The position numbers and the translations under genes are program-made. Below the pieces are notes generated by a model. It searched no databases. It was not told where the DNA came from and saw nothing but the letters and a program-made list of their open reading frames with translations. A stretch of DNA of 64,000 bases from DATKJS01 sp964551995. Lineage in GTDB: Bacteria > Acidobacteriota > Aminicenantia > Aminicenantales > Saccharicenantaceae. This document shows positions 54,049 to 61,203 of the stretch, one piece after another (position 1 is the first letter of the stretch; the number at the start of each line of letters is the position of its first letter). The stretch covers positions 1 through 64,000 of the forward strand of contig CAZKFD010000010.1 in assembly GCA_964551995.1 (NCBI GenBank), in the 5' to 3' direction.

Positions 54049-54830
54049 GCTTTTTCCGGCTCCTGTGGCTGTTCGCGCGCGTCGGCGTCATGGGCGAAAT
54101 GGCCTACCCGGCCAATTTCCTGGCCCACGTGCTCGACTCGATGCTCGAGTTGGGCACAGCGCTAGCCGGGCTGGCGGTCGTCTTCGCCCACACCCTGACG
54201 CTCGGCGGTTGGCGGTCGGACGAGCTCGTAGCGCTCGTCGGGGTCTATTTCCTCGTCGGCGGCGTCATCGGCCTCGTCATCCAGCCCGGCATGGAGCAGC
54301 TGACGGAGTCCGTGCGCGACGGGACCCTCGACTTCACCCTCGCCAAGCCGGAGGACGCCCAGATCCTGGTGAGCGTCTGGAGGGTCGAGGTCTGGAAGAT
54401 GATTGACGTCGGGCTGGGGTTCGCCATCCTAGCCGTGTCCCTGGCCCGGCTGGGCGAGCGCGTGGGGGTCCGGCAGGCGGCGTCATTCGCGGCGGCCATC
54501 CTGGTCGGCGGGGTCATTATTTATAGTTTCTGGCTCATCCTGGCGACGACCGCGTTCTGGCTGGTGCGGGTCGAGAACATCCTCGTCATCTTCCAGAGCG
54601 TCTACGAGGCCGGGCGCTGGCCGGTGAGCATCTACCCGGGCTGGCTGCGGTTCGGCCTGACCTTCCTCGTCCCGGTCGCGTTTGCGATCACTGTCCCGGC
54701 CCAAGCCCTCTCCGGACGGGTGACGGCGCCGGCCCTCCTGGGCGCGGCCGCGTTCGCAGCGGCCCTGTTCGGCGCGGCGAGGATCTTCTGGCGCCTGGGG
54801 ATCCGTCGCTACTCCGGAGCGTCGTCCTGA
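54045..54830 (+). CDS. ABC-2 permease subunit 2
   Basis: The protein has 261 residues, six membrane helices, from a GTG that overlaps the previous stop (GTGA). FFRLLWLFARVGVMGEMAYPANFLAHVL and PVSIYPGWLRFGLTFLVPVAFAITVPAQ are typical of the paired DUF990/ABC2-6 permeases. It is related to subunit 1. Confidence 0.87.
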   Translation: MSFFRLLWLFARVGVMGEMAYPANFLAHVLDSMLELGTALAGLAVVFAHTLTLGGWRSDELVALVGVYFLVGGVIGLVIQPGMEQLTESVRDGTLDFTLAKPEDAQILVSVWRVEVWKMIDVGLGFAILAVSLARLGERVGVRQAASFAAAILVGGVIIYSFWLILATTAFWLVRVENILVIFQSVYEAGRWPVSIYPGWLRFGLTFLVPVAFAITVPAQALSGRVTAPALLGAAAFAAALFGAARIFWRLGIRRYSGASS

Positions 54831-55007
54831 GCGGGCGTCTTTCGCTCCGGCCACGCCGCTCACGGCGTTCACGCGGCTTCTGTCAAAGACCCTTATTGAC
54901 AGAGATCGGGCGCCGGAAATATCATCCGTACGGGCGCGAGCGCCGGACCTTGCGGCGAGCAACCTTCGGCGCGGGCCTGCGCCAAAGACAGGAGAGAGCG
55001 AGGAGAT

Positions 55008-55694
55008 ATGACGGAACCGGCGGAGAGGGCCAACCGGCGTTACTTTCGCGATGCCTACCGGACCGGCAAGCACGGCTGGGGCATAGACAAACCGTCGCCC
55101 TATGCCGTTGCGTTCCTTAGACGGCTCGAGAGGATTGTCCCGGGCGGGACGCTGCTGGACATCGGCTGCGGCGAGGGACGCCACGCTATCGCCGCCTCGC
55201 GACTTGGCTTCAATGTCACGGCGGTCGATTGGGAGCCGCTGGCCCTGGCGCGGGCGCGACGCTTCGCCGGAGACAAGGGAGCGCGAGGGATCGTCTTCAA
55301 GCAGGCGAACGTCCTCCGTCTCCCGTCGCCGGCAAGCCCGTTCGAAGTCGTCCTGGACTATGGCTGCCTCCATCACCAGAAGAAATCCGATTGGGGCGCG
55401 TATCGGGCAAGCCTCTTACGCGTCCTTTCGCCCGGCGGCTTTTTTGTTCTCTCCGTTTTCAGCCCGAACTTCCCGCTCTTCCGGGGGTGCCGCAAGAACT
55501 GGCACATCGCCCAGGGAGCGTACCGGCGGTGCTTCACCCGCCGCGACATCATGCGGCTGTTCGGCGGGGAATTCGAAGTGCTCGAGATGATCGAGGAAGA
55601 CGGTGGCCGGCACGGCTTCTGGCATGTCCTTTTCAGGCGCAGGAACTTCGGCTGTTCCGGGCGGCGGGACGGCCGGGCGAAGGCCCTCGGATGA
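55008..55694 (+). CDS. SAM-dependent methyltransferase
   Basis: The protein has 228 residues; GAGGAGA precedes the ATG. Motif I LLDIGCGEGRHAIAAS, VTAVDWEPLALARA, YGCLHHQKKSDW and VLSPGGFFVLSVFSP make it a class I (methyltransferase 11/25, tellurite-resistance-like) enzyme; the start with YRTGKHGWGIDKPSP is common in this group. The substrate is unknown. Confidence 0.85.
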   Translation: MTEPAERANRRYFRDAYRTGKHGWGIDKPSPYAVAFLRRLERIVPGGTLLDIGCGEGRHAIAASRLGFNVTAVDWEPLALARARRFAGDKGARGIVFKQANVLRLPSPASPFEVVLDYGCLHHQKKSDWGAYRASLLRVLSPGGFFVLSVFSPNFPLFRGCRKNWHIAQGAYRRCFTRRDIMRLFGGEFEVLEMIEEDGGRHGFWHVLFRRRNFGCSGRRDGRAKALG

Positions 55695-55811
55695 ATCACG
55701 GCGCGGGCCTTCTCCCGGAGTTGGGGCCATGACGATTTTGGCGTATGATACGGGGTGCGAAGATCAGCGGAGAGCTTCCCGAACGTCGGAGCAGAGGAAA
55801 GGAGACGGTCC

Positions 55812-56411
55812 GTGCTGAAACGTATACTCGTCGCCCTGGTGGTGATCGCGATCGCGGCTTTCTGTGTTCTCTACCTCGTCCACAACCCGTTCAAGGCGTC
55901 TGCCCCGAAGGAGGAGGCGATGAACCGCGGCGCGAGGACCCAGTTCGCTTACGCAGAGCTCGTCAAAAAGGAAAAGGCACGGGACAACTGGGACCGGGAG
56001 CTCTGCGGGAACGAGCCGGCGCGGCTCACGCCGATCCTGACCATGGAGCTCGAGAAAGCCTGGCTGACCGATCAGCCTATTCTCTTCCTCGGGAAAGTCC
56101 TTGATATCAGGTCTGAAGATAGCGGATCCTACCGTCTCATGGTTGACCGCGACGTCTTCCTGACGGCCGCGCTGGGCCGGCCGGTGTTGAGCACCGATCT
56201 TCAGATCTCGGTCGTATGCCCGAAATCCATGGTCGAAACGTTCATCGCCAACAACCCGGATTACCTCGACGCGAACAATGGGATTGGGGTGATCGCCAAA
56301 ATCGACACGATCGAGCCGCTCGAGAAGAGCGCGAATTCGGGCCCCGGCCTGGGTGCCGGGAAAGTTGGAAGGGGCAAGGCCCTCGATCTCGTGTGCCTGA
56401 GGAATCGCTGA
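55812..56411 (+). CDS. Membrane-anchored protein of unknown function
   Basis: The protein has 199 residues from a GTG with AAGGAG 7 bases upstream. Residues 1-25 form a membrane helix or signal (LKRILVALVVIAIAAFCVLYLV). The mature part has a fold like OB-type or PilP-type domains (ILFLGKVLDIRSEDSGSYRLMVDRD, VVCPKSMVETFIANN, GVIAKIDTIEP). Function unknown. Confidence 0.7.
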   Translation: MLKRILVALVVIAIAAFCVLYLVHNPFKASAPKEEAMNRGARTQFAYAELVKKEKARDNWDRELCGNEPARLTPILTMELEKAWLTDQPILFLGKVLDIRSEDSGSYRLMVDRDVFLTAALGRPVLSTDLQISVVCPKSMVETFIANNPDYLDANNGIGVIAKIDTIEPLEKSANSGPGLGAGKVGRGKALDLVCLRNR

Positions 56412-56485
56412 CCGGGCGGGAACATGCGGCCGGGCTTGTCGTTGCGGTTTCAGGATGGACGTCACTTCCGGGATAGGGAGAATTC

Positions 56486-56494
56486 TGGTATAAT
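56486..56494 (+). promoter_or_regulatory. Extended -10 promoter of the zinc-ribbon peptide
   Basis: TGGTATAAT with no good -35 box. Transcription would start near 56501, about 95 bases before the start codon. Confidence 0.5.
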
Positions 56495-56596
56495 AATATT
56501 TAAGAGGGAGTTCGGGTTCCGCGGCGAAGGCGGCAGGACTGGCGCCGAAGCCGCCGCGAGCGGAGACCGGCCCCGATATTATTGAAGGAGGAAATT

Positions 56597-56767
56597 ATGT
56601 TTTGCCCCGTTTGTTGGAAGCAATACCCGAAAGGGTTCATTAAGTGCGACGCCTGCGACGTCCCGCTCTCCGAAGGGGAGCCGAAGGGCCACGAACACCA
56701 TCACCATGATGAGAAGCCCTCTAAGGGACCGTCCAAGCCTAGCGCGCCCCAGAAGCCAAAGAAGTAG
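56597..56767 (+). CDS. 56-residue zinc-ribbon / His-rich peptide
   Basis: AAGGAGG precedes the ATG. The product starts FCPVCWKQYPKGFIKCDACD, two CxxC pairs of a zinc ribbon, then EHHHHDEKPSKGPSKPSAPQ with a metal-binding-like histidine run and a Lys/Pro-rich tail. It has its own promoter and a strong terminator, so it is a monocistronic gene that is expressed in its own right. Function unknown; zinc storage or nucleic-acid binding are possible. Confidence 0.75.
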   Translation: MFCPVCWKQYPKGFIKCDACDVPLSEGEPKGHEHHHHDEKPSKGPSKPSAPQKPKK

Positions 56768-56780
56768 CTATTACTGCCGC

Positions 56781-56827
56781 TGATTGCCGTCCTCTTTTGA
56801 GGACGGCAATCAAGCGGTCTTTTTTTA
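56781..56827 (+). terminator. Rho-independent terminator
   Basis: A 14-base perfect stem TGATTGCCGTCCTC/GAGGACGGCAATCA with a TTTT loop (56781-56812), then AGCGGTCTTTTTTT. It follows the zinc-ribbon peptide gene directly. Confidence 0.92.
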
Positions 56828-56990
56828 TCGGGAGGCTCCTTCCAGCCGGCTTTGAGCCTCGCAGCCACAAGTAATATATTTAAAATCAACCTGTTGCGTA
56901 CGAATCCGCAATTTTTCTCATTCTTTGGTATGATTTTTGCTCATGAGTGCGCGTGAAAAGGCCATGAATCGGCTCAAAGGAGAAGATTCC

Positions 56991-57377
56991 ATGAAGAACA
57001 AATGGCTTCCGGTCTTGTTCCTGACCATCCTGACGGCGGGTCTTGTATCCTGCTATCATCCCTACGGGTACAGCTTCTACCCCGGAGCGCCGAAATTTGC
57101 CCCGACCATCCCTGCCGACGTGGAGCTCTTGAGGCATGCGCCGAAGCGCGACCATGTTCGTCTGGGCGAGGTCTGGATCGAGCCCGATCCTGGCATGAGC
57201 CGCGGCTACGTCGAGGGCGTGCTTCGGGAAAAAGCCGCTTTCATGGGCGCCGACGCCTTGGTGATCGTCGTCGACCGGTTTTTCCGGGAAGGAGTCGTCT
57301 TCAACTATTGGGGCGGCCCCATGCCGGTCTACGGACGCCGCATCGTCGGCATCGCCATCCACTACACCAGGCGCTAG
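56991..57377 (+). CDS. Small lipoprotein (DUF4156-like)
   Basis: The protein has 128 residues. AAGGAGAAG before the ATG at 56991 decides the start over upstream codons. Lipobox LVSC at about residue 21. The C-terminal half (VLREKAAFMGADALVIVVDR, then YWGGPMPVYGRRIVGIAI) matches the small-lipoprotein fold in which a conserved GADALV motif occurs (DUF4156-like). Function unknown. Confidence 0.75.
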   Translation: MKNKWLPVLFLTILTAGLVSCYHPYGYSFYPGAPKFAPTIPADVELLRHAPKRDHVRLGEVWIEPDPGMSRGYVEGVLREKAAFMGADALVIVVDRFFREGVVFNYWGGPMPVYGRRIVGIAIHYTRR

Positions 57378-57430
57378 AACGGTCGCGGACCTTGACGGGT
57401 CCGGCGGTTGGTGCATTATAGGCCGGGAGG

Positions 57431-57709
57431 TTAGGGGCGGCGGAGGCGGACCAAGGTCGCGCCCCATCCGCCTCCAGAGGGGCCAGCGTCCTCGAAGCCG
57501 GCGACATGGGGGTTCTTTTCGAGGAGGCTCCGGACGACCCGCTTGAGCGTCCCCGTTCCTTTGCCGTGGATGATGCGAATCTCCCGGATGTCTCGCTTGA
57601 GGCATTCTTCGATGTATTCGGGGACGAGGTCCTTGACGTCTTTGGGACTGAAGGTGTGGAGGTCGAGCGCGCCTTCGATTGGGATTTCCACGGGGTCGTC
57701 TTCTGTCAT
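57431..57709 (-). CDS. Smr-domain protein
   Basis: The protein has 92 residues; GGAG 8 bases upstream supports the ATG at 57709. It is a stand-alone Smr (MutS2 C-terminal) domain: LDLHTFSPKDVKDLVPEYIEEC begins the domain and IIHGKGTGTLKRVVRSLL is the signature HGxG. Such domains can be nicking endonucleases or RNA-cleaving partners of stalled ribosomes (family knowledge); the motif residues are intact. Confidence 0.92.
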   Translation of the reverse strand: MTEDDPVEIPIEGALDLHTFSPKDVKDLVPEYIEECLKRDIREIRIIHGKGTGTLKRVVRSLLEKNPHVAGFEDAGPSGGGWGATLVRLRRP

Positions 57710-57839
57710 CTTCTTTGCTCCGATCAACGTTTTTCTTAACACAGGGGAGGCCGCTAGTCAAAGCCGGCCAGGGGGTGGGGAACACGGGCCAGAGGTTTGA
57801 CAAGGCCGCCCGTCTCATCTAAACTAGAGTGGATTTTTT

Positions 57840-57912
57840 GGCCCGTTAGCTCAATCGGTAGAGCAGCGGACTCTTAATCCGCGGGTTGTAGGTTCGAGTC
57901 CTACACGGGTCA
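57840..57912 (+). tRNA. tRNA-Lys (anticodon CTT)
   Basis: A perfect cloverleaf: acceptor GGCCCGT/ACGGGTC, D arm GCTC/GAGC, anticodon stem GCGGA/TCCGC with loop CTCTTAA, T arm GTAGG/CCTAC with TTCGAGT loop, discriminator A. CCA is not encoded. The phage-like region begins directly behind it. Confidence 0.96.
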
Positions 57913-58009
57913 TTCCCATTTTCCCCATATAAAGCCCTCAGAATGAGCCTCTTGCGGGGCCCGATTGTTTGTCACTTTTTCCCGGCTTTTGCCCGATTTT
58001 GCGCGGATT

Positions 58010-58029
58010 ATATGCACAATCCATGCACA
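58010..58029 (+). repeat. Bipartite motif ATATGCACA-N5-TGCACA, left copy
   Basis: The two TGCACA units start 11 bases apart. An identical motif, inverted, is at 61097-61116. The two copies bracket the regulatory/replication module. Confidence 0.6.
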
Positions 58030-58095
58030 GTCGGCGCGGTGCAGCCTTGACTTTCGTCTCTTCGGCCAGGCAAGATGGGCTGGAAGGAGGGACGA

Positions 58096-58380
58096 ATGAC
58101 GAATGAAGAAATGATCGGGGCCATGAAGAAGAATGCACGCTGGGATGTCGCTTGGAAGAAGATTACCGGAGAGGAACGCACTCAGCTAAATACTGAAGAA
58201 ATATGGTTCGTGAACTCGGTGACAAATCTCGAGGCTCAGATCGAGGCACACGCGATGACTGAGGCTACCAAGAAGTCGGCGGAGAAGGCCGCAGAAGCAG
58301 CGAGGTGGACGAAGTGGCTGGCCATCGCGACGTTCGCGCTCGCGGTCATATCTGCATTCGCCATCATCCTAAAAAAGTAG
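58096..58380 (+). CDS. Small phage-region protein with C-terminal membrane helix
   Basis: The protein has 94 residues; AAGGAGGGA precedes the ATG at 58096. Residues 1-70 are charged and helical (AEATKKSAEKAAEAAR) and residues 75-92 are one membrane helix (LAIATFALAVISAFAII), then two Lys. It is a tail-anchored protein of unknown function, possibly a phage superinfection or holin-like protein, which is a guess. Confidence 0.6.
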   Translation: MTNEEMIGAMKKNARWDVAWKKITGEERTQLNTEEIWFVNSVTNLEAQIEAHAMTEATKKSAEKAAEAARWTKWLAIATFALAVISAFAIILKK

Positions 58381-58436
58381 CAAATGGGGCGAAGCCTGGG
58401 CGAGAAAAAAATCTTAGAAAAAGATGCAGAAGACTC

Positions 58437-58474
58437 TTGACAAATTAACTATAATCTGCGATTATAAATTATAG
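58437..58474 (+). promoter_or_regulatory. Promoter with overlapping palindromes before the MerR-like gene
   Basis: TTGACA (58437-58442) and GATTAT (58460-58465) at 17 bases. Two nested inverted repeats cover the -10 area: ATAATC-N3-GATTAT (58451-58465) and CTATAAT...ATTATAG (58449-58474). MerR-type proteins bind such spacers, so the gene just downstream may control itself. Confidence 0.5.
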
Positions 58475-58487
58475 ACAGAGCAAAAAC

Positions 58488-59048
58488 GTGAAAACCTATC
58501 AGGCCAAGGACATTGAAAGGCTGCTCGGGGTATCCCATGCCGAGCTCTTTCGCTGGTCACGCGTTTGGGAGTTATTCACCCCGGCCCAGATGGGCAAGGG
58601 GCGTCGAAGCAAGAATCGGTATAACTTCATTAACCTGCTCGAGATCGCGCTCGTCAGAGAACTCGCTCAATGGGGCGTTGATCTGCGCGTGGCACAATCG
58701 GGTTTTAATGGTAGAATCCTTTTTCCTGAGGAGATATCTGATGAGGGAATCCCCATCTATCGCCCGGGAGCTGACCTCGGGCTTGATTGTCATGAAATGT
58801 GGGAGTTCATTCAGAGGAATCGCAGAAAATTTGAGAAGGAAGGTTGCGTTCTGGTATTTCGGAAAACGCGCAATCTAGATTTTCTTGAGGCTTCGCTTCA
58901 CGCCATGCCGAATAGGTCAGCGGCCCGATTCGTTACACCGACTGATATCACCCCCATTGGTTCTGGGGGGGTTAGCGTTCTTATGGTCGATCTCATGCAG
59001 ACTTTGCGTCATGTAGAACAGGTCACAGGAGATAAGCTTGGCGAGTGA
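58488..59048 (+). CDS. MerR-like DNA-binding regulator
   Basis: The protein has 186 residues from a GTG. The N-terminus (AKDIERLLGVSHAELFRWSRVWELFTPA) is a MerR-type winged-helix start, with RSKNRYNFINLLEIALVRELAQWGVDL following as the second helical part. The C-terminal part is unrecognised (about residues 80-186) and may bind a ligand or partner. GC is low compared with the chromosome, in keeping with phage origin. It is the first gene after the promoter at 58437. Confidence 0.7.
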   Translation: MKTYQAKDIERLLGVSHAELFRWSRVWELFTPAQMGKGRRSKNRYNFINLLEIALVRELAQWGVDLRVAQSGFNGRILFPEEISDEGIPIYRPGADLGLDCHEMWEFIQRNRRKFEKEGCVLVFRKTRNLDFLEASLHAMPNRSAARFVTPTDITPIGSGGVSVLMVDLMQTLRHVEQVTGDKLGE

Positions 59049-59067
59049 AGCCAGGTAAAATTGACGA

Positions 59068-59102
59068 GCCCCCCGGCTGCTGGAACAGCCGACTAGGGGG
59101 GC
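59068..59102 (+). other. Strong stem-loop between regulator genes
   Basis: Outer stem GCCCCCC/GGGGGGC, inner stem GGCTG/CAGCC with loop CTGGAA. No T run follows, so it is not a standard terminator. It ends 2 bases before the AGGAGG ribosome site of the next gene and could control its translation. Confidence 0.55.
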
Positions 59103-59117
59103 CCAGGAGGTTTGAAA

Positions 59118-59378
59118 ATGGGTTCCAAAACACTCCCGTCTAAGGGTGCCAGAAAAACGGCGGCCCGTCAATCCCATCGTTCGGTTGAGCCCCCGACGGG
59201 GCTCAGGTGGCTGAAGCCATGCCATGCGGCCTTCCTCATGGGAGCATCCCGGGAGACTGTCTATCGGCTATGCGCCGCGGGCAAGCTCCCCAGCCTGAAA
59301 TACCCGGGCCTCGGTATCCGCATCGATCGCGAGCGTCTCGAGAATCTCCTCGACAGTAGCGCAGCGCCGAGGGGCTAA
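59118..59378 (+). CDS. Excisionase-like helix-turn-helix protein
   Basis: The protein has 86 residues. AGGAGG lies 7 bases before the ATG at 59118. The C-terminal 55 residues have the helix-turn-helix_17 (excisionase/MerR-like) pattern: LKPCHAAFLMGASRETVYRL, CAAGKLPSLKYPG, IRIDRERLENLL. Such proteins act as excisionases or phage regulators. The stop overlaps the next start (TAATG). Confidence 0.82.
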   Translation: MGSKTLPSKGARKTAARQSHRSVEPPTGLRWLKPCHAAFLMGASRETVYRLCAAGKLPSLKYPGLGIRIDRERLENLLDSSAAPRG

Positions 59379-60736
59379 TGATCCCCGCCCAAGAGATCTT
59401 GGGCGCTCTCGTCCTCAACGCATCGCTCCTCGATTGCTGCGACCTCATGAGCGCCGACTTCCCGGCCGGCCGCGAACGCGATTGCTTCGAGGCCATAAGC
59501 GCGATCTGGGAAGAAGTGCGCGAGCCCCAAATCGACCAAGCGCTGCTCGCTGACAAGCTCGGCGGCGATGGCGCCGCGACATACGTCTCGAGCCTCACCG
59601 CTGGTAACTACGCCGGCTCTACTGAATCCTTCCGGGTTAGGGTAAAGGCGTTCAGGAAGAGGGCTATTGAGGCCAGGCTCCTGAAGACGATCGAGCACGA
59701 TACCAAGGCCGGCTGCCTCTCGCTAAAAGGCTTGCGGCCCGACCTCGAGCTCATCGATAAGCTCGATGCTGAGGACCAGGCTGAGGAACGGAGCTTCCTC
59801 AGGACCGGCTTGGAGCTGCAGGACATTGAGCTCCGCTTCGAGTGGACCATCGAAAAGCTCTTGCCTGCCCGAAGCCTGACCTTGCTACATTCCCGCGGCG
59901 GCCTTGGGAAGACCTGGGTCAGCTTGGCCCTCGCCCAGGCTGTCAGCGCCGGCGAGCCGTTCTTGGGCTTGGAGACGAAGAGGCGCACGGTCTATTACGT
60001 CGACTTCGAGAATCCTTTGCCGCTTCTGGTCGAGCGGGTCAGGAAGCTCAACATCGCGGACGTGAACTTCTGGCACTTGAGCGCCGACCGTCGGCCGCCC
60101 AAGCTCGACGGGCCCGACTGGACGCTCTACAAGAAGTCCCTGGCGCCGGGCAGCCTCATCGTCATCGACACGCTGCGGGCCGCGCATGACGGCGACGAGA
60201 ACTCAAGCCAGGATGCGGCAATCGTCATGAACCGCCTGAAGGAAATCCGTGAGGCCGGCCACGATATCGTCGCGCTGCATCATACGGGCAAGGTCAACGA
60301 CCGCATCTATAAAGGCTCAACTGCCTGGTCCGACCTCGCCGACCACGTCCTCGACTTCCACCGCGTCAAGAAGGAGAACCTTGAGGAGATCGAGGATGAT
60401 GACCAGGACCCGGATGCCCTGTTCTCGCTCGGCACCGGCGAGAAGACCCGCTTCGCCCCGTTCCGCCTCTACCTGAGCTTCGACCCCGAGACCGGCATTT
60501 TCAACACCGCCCAGGACCCGAAATCGACCGCGCTCGACCAGATCGCGGACTATATCCGCGGCGAAGGCGCCGGACAAAATCAAGGCGCGATCATCGAATG
60601 GGCAAAGGAAGCTGGGGTAGGGCCGAGGATGCGTCAGAGCTTTATCGCGCTCCTTCAGCGCGGAGAACGAGAGGGCCGCTGGCGTTCATTCAAGGGTCTG
60701 CATGGAGCACGAATCTATGAGCCTAGCCGTTCGTGA
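59378..60736 (+). CDS. Phage replicative ATPase: DnaB-N domain fused to RecA-like (AAA_25) domain
   Basis: The protein has 452 residues. Residues 1-75 look like the N-terminal DnaB helicase domain (PAQEILGALVLNASLLDCCD, FEAISAIWEEVREPQIDQALL). From about residue 150 a RecA-like ATPase follows, with Walker A SRGGLGKTWVSLALAQ (about 170), VYYVDFENPLPLLVER, Walker B LIVIDTLRA and the C-terminal VALHHTGK. It lies in the RepA/AAA_25 group used by phage and plasmid replicons. The full DnaB DnaB-C domain is absent. The GAACAG array starts 9 bases downstream. Confidence 0.83.
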   Translation: MIPAQEILGALVLNASLLDCCDLMSADFPAGRERDCFEAISAIWEEVREPQIDQALLADKLGGDGAATYVSSLTAGNYAGSTESFRVRVKAFRKRAIEARLLKTIEHDTKAGCLSLKGLRPDLELIDKLDAEDQAEERSFLRTGLELQDIELRFEWTIEKLLPARSLTLLHSRGGLGKTWVSLALAQAVSAGEPFLGLETKRRTVYYVDFENPLPLLVERVRKLNIADVNFWHLSADRRPPKLDGPDWTLYKKSLAPGSLIVIDTLRAAHDGDENSSQDAAIVMNRLKEIREAGHDIVALHHTGKVNDRIYKGSTAWSDLADHVLDFHRVKKENLEEIEDDDQDPDALFSLGTGEKTRFAPFRLYLSFDPETGIFNTAQDPKSTALDQIADYIRGEGAGQNQGAIIEWAKEAGVGPRMRQSFIALLQRGEREGRWRSFKGLHGARIYEPSRS

Positions 60737-60744
60737 AGTCTGTG

Positions 60745-60942
60745 CTGTTCTCTCTAAGAGAGAGAGAGAACAGAACAGCTCACTTCGCCGCTGTTCTAGA
60801 ACAGGTAGAACAGCCTTAGAACAGCTAGAACAGCTTCAGTTTTCCTCTGGAAGTGCTGTTCTGAGCGATAGAACAGGTGACGGCAAAAACGGCCAATTCT
60901 GCCTGCCTGAAAAAGACAAGCTGTTCTACGCGGTTAGAACAG
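60745..60942 (+). repeat. Array of GAACAG/CTGTTC repeats
   Basis: GAACAG starts at 60768, 60773, 60799, 60808, 60819, 60828, 60871 and 60937. CTGTTC starts at 60745, 60791, 60856 and 60921. Most copies read TAGAACAG(C/G). Four direct copies at 60799-60833 recur every 9-11 bases, one helical turn. The layout suggests iterons or a multi-site operator. A further TAGAACAGGT lies inside the MerR gene (59014-59023) and GAACAG inside the hairpin at 59083. Confidence 0.7.
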
Positions 60943-61022
60943 GTCGAAGAGCCGAAAAATGGGCGGCGGTTTCTGACAATCCATCGGCGCCATGCTCCAG
61001 GGGCGGCCATGTCCCCAGGCGG

Positions 61023-61050
61023 CTAGAGCGGCGGACTAGTAGTCCGCGGG
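61023..61050 (+). other. tRNA-like hairpin fragment
   Basis: CTAGAGCGGCGGACT, then AGTAGTCCGCGGG matches the D-arm/anticodon-arm part of tRNA-Lys at 57840 (TAGAGCAGCGGACT..TCCGCGGG) except for a few bases. It forms a perfect hairpin (GCGGACT/AGTCCGC, 61031-61047). Acceptor and T arms are missing, so it is not a working tRNA. Confidence 0.4.
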
Positions 61051-61096
61051 CTTCGGCACTTTCATTTGGGGAAAATCGTGGTTTTGGGGCCGTTAT

Positions 61097-61116
61097 TGTG
61101 CACGTCCTGTGCATAT
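61097..61116 (-). repeat. Bipartite motif ATATGCACA-N5-TGCACA, right inverted copy
   Basis: Read on the minus strand, it is identical in both boxes and spacing to the left copy at 58010-58029. Confidence 0.6.
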
Positions 61117-61149
61117 TTCGACCGTTTCGCGAGTCATCCACATTCGGCC

Positions 61150-61174
61150 ATAATCGGCGCAATACGCGCATTAT
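61150..61174. promoter_or_regulatory. Imperfect palindrome before the packaging genes
   Basis: ATAATCGGCGC...GCGCATTAT is an imperfect 25-bp palindrome. Its arms resemble the inner palindrome before the MerR-like gene (58451-58465). It lies 30 bases upstream of the start at 61204. Confidence 0.4.
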
Positions 61175-61203
61175 CAGCACATTACAGCATGGAGCGTTTT
61201 CTC

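Larger units (their letters stand above)
60737..61203 (+). other. Non-coding control region
   Basis: About 465 bases between the replication gene and the packaging genes. It holds the GAACAG array, a tRNA-like hairpin, the right bipartite motif and an imperfect palindrome. The open frame that crosses it has no ribosome site and follows the repeats, so I do not call it. Confidence 0.6.

Noticed and set aside
57938..58138. 66-codon minus-strand frame behind tRNA-Lys as an integrase tail
   Set aside because: It contains no recombinase motif and reads through the bipartite motif and the ribosome site of the plus-strand gene.
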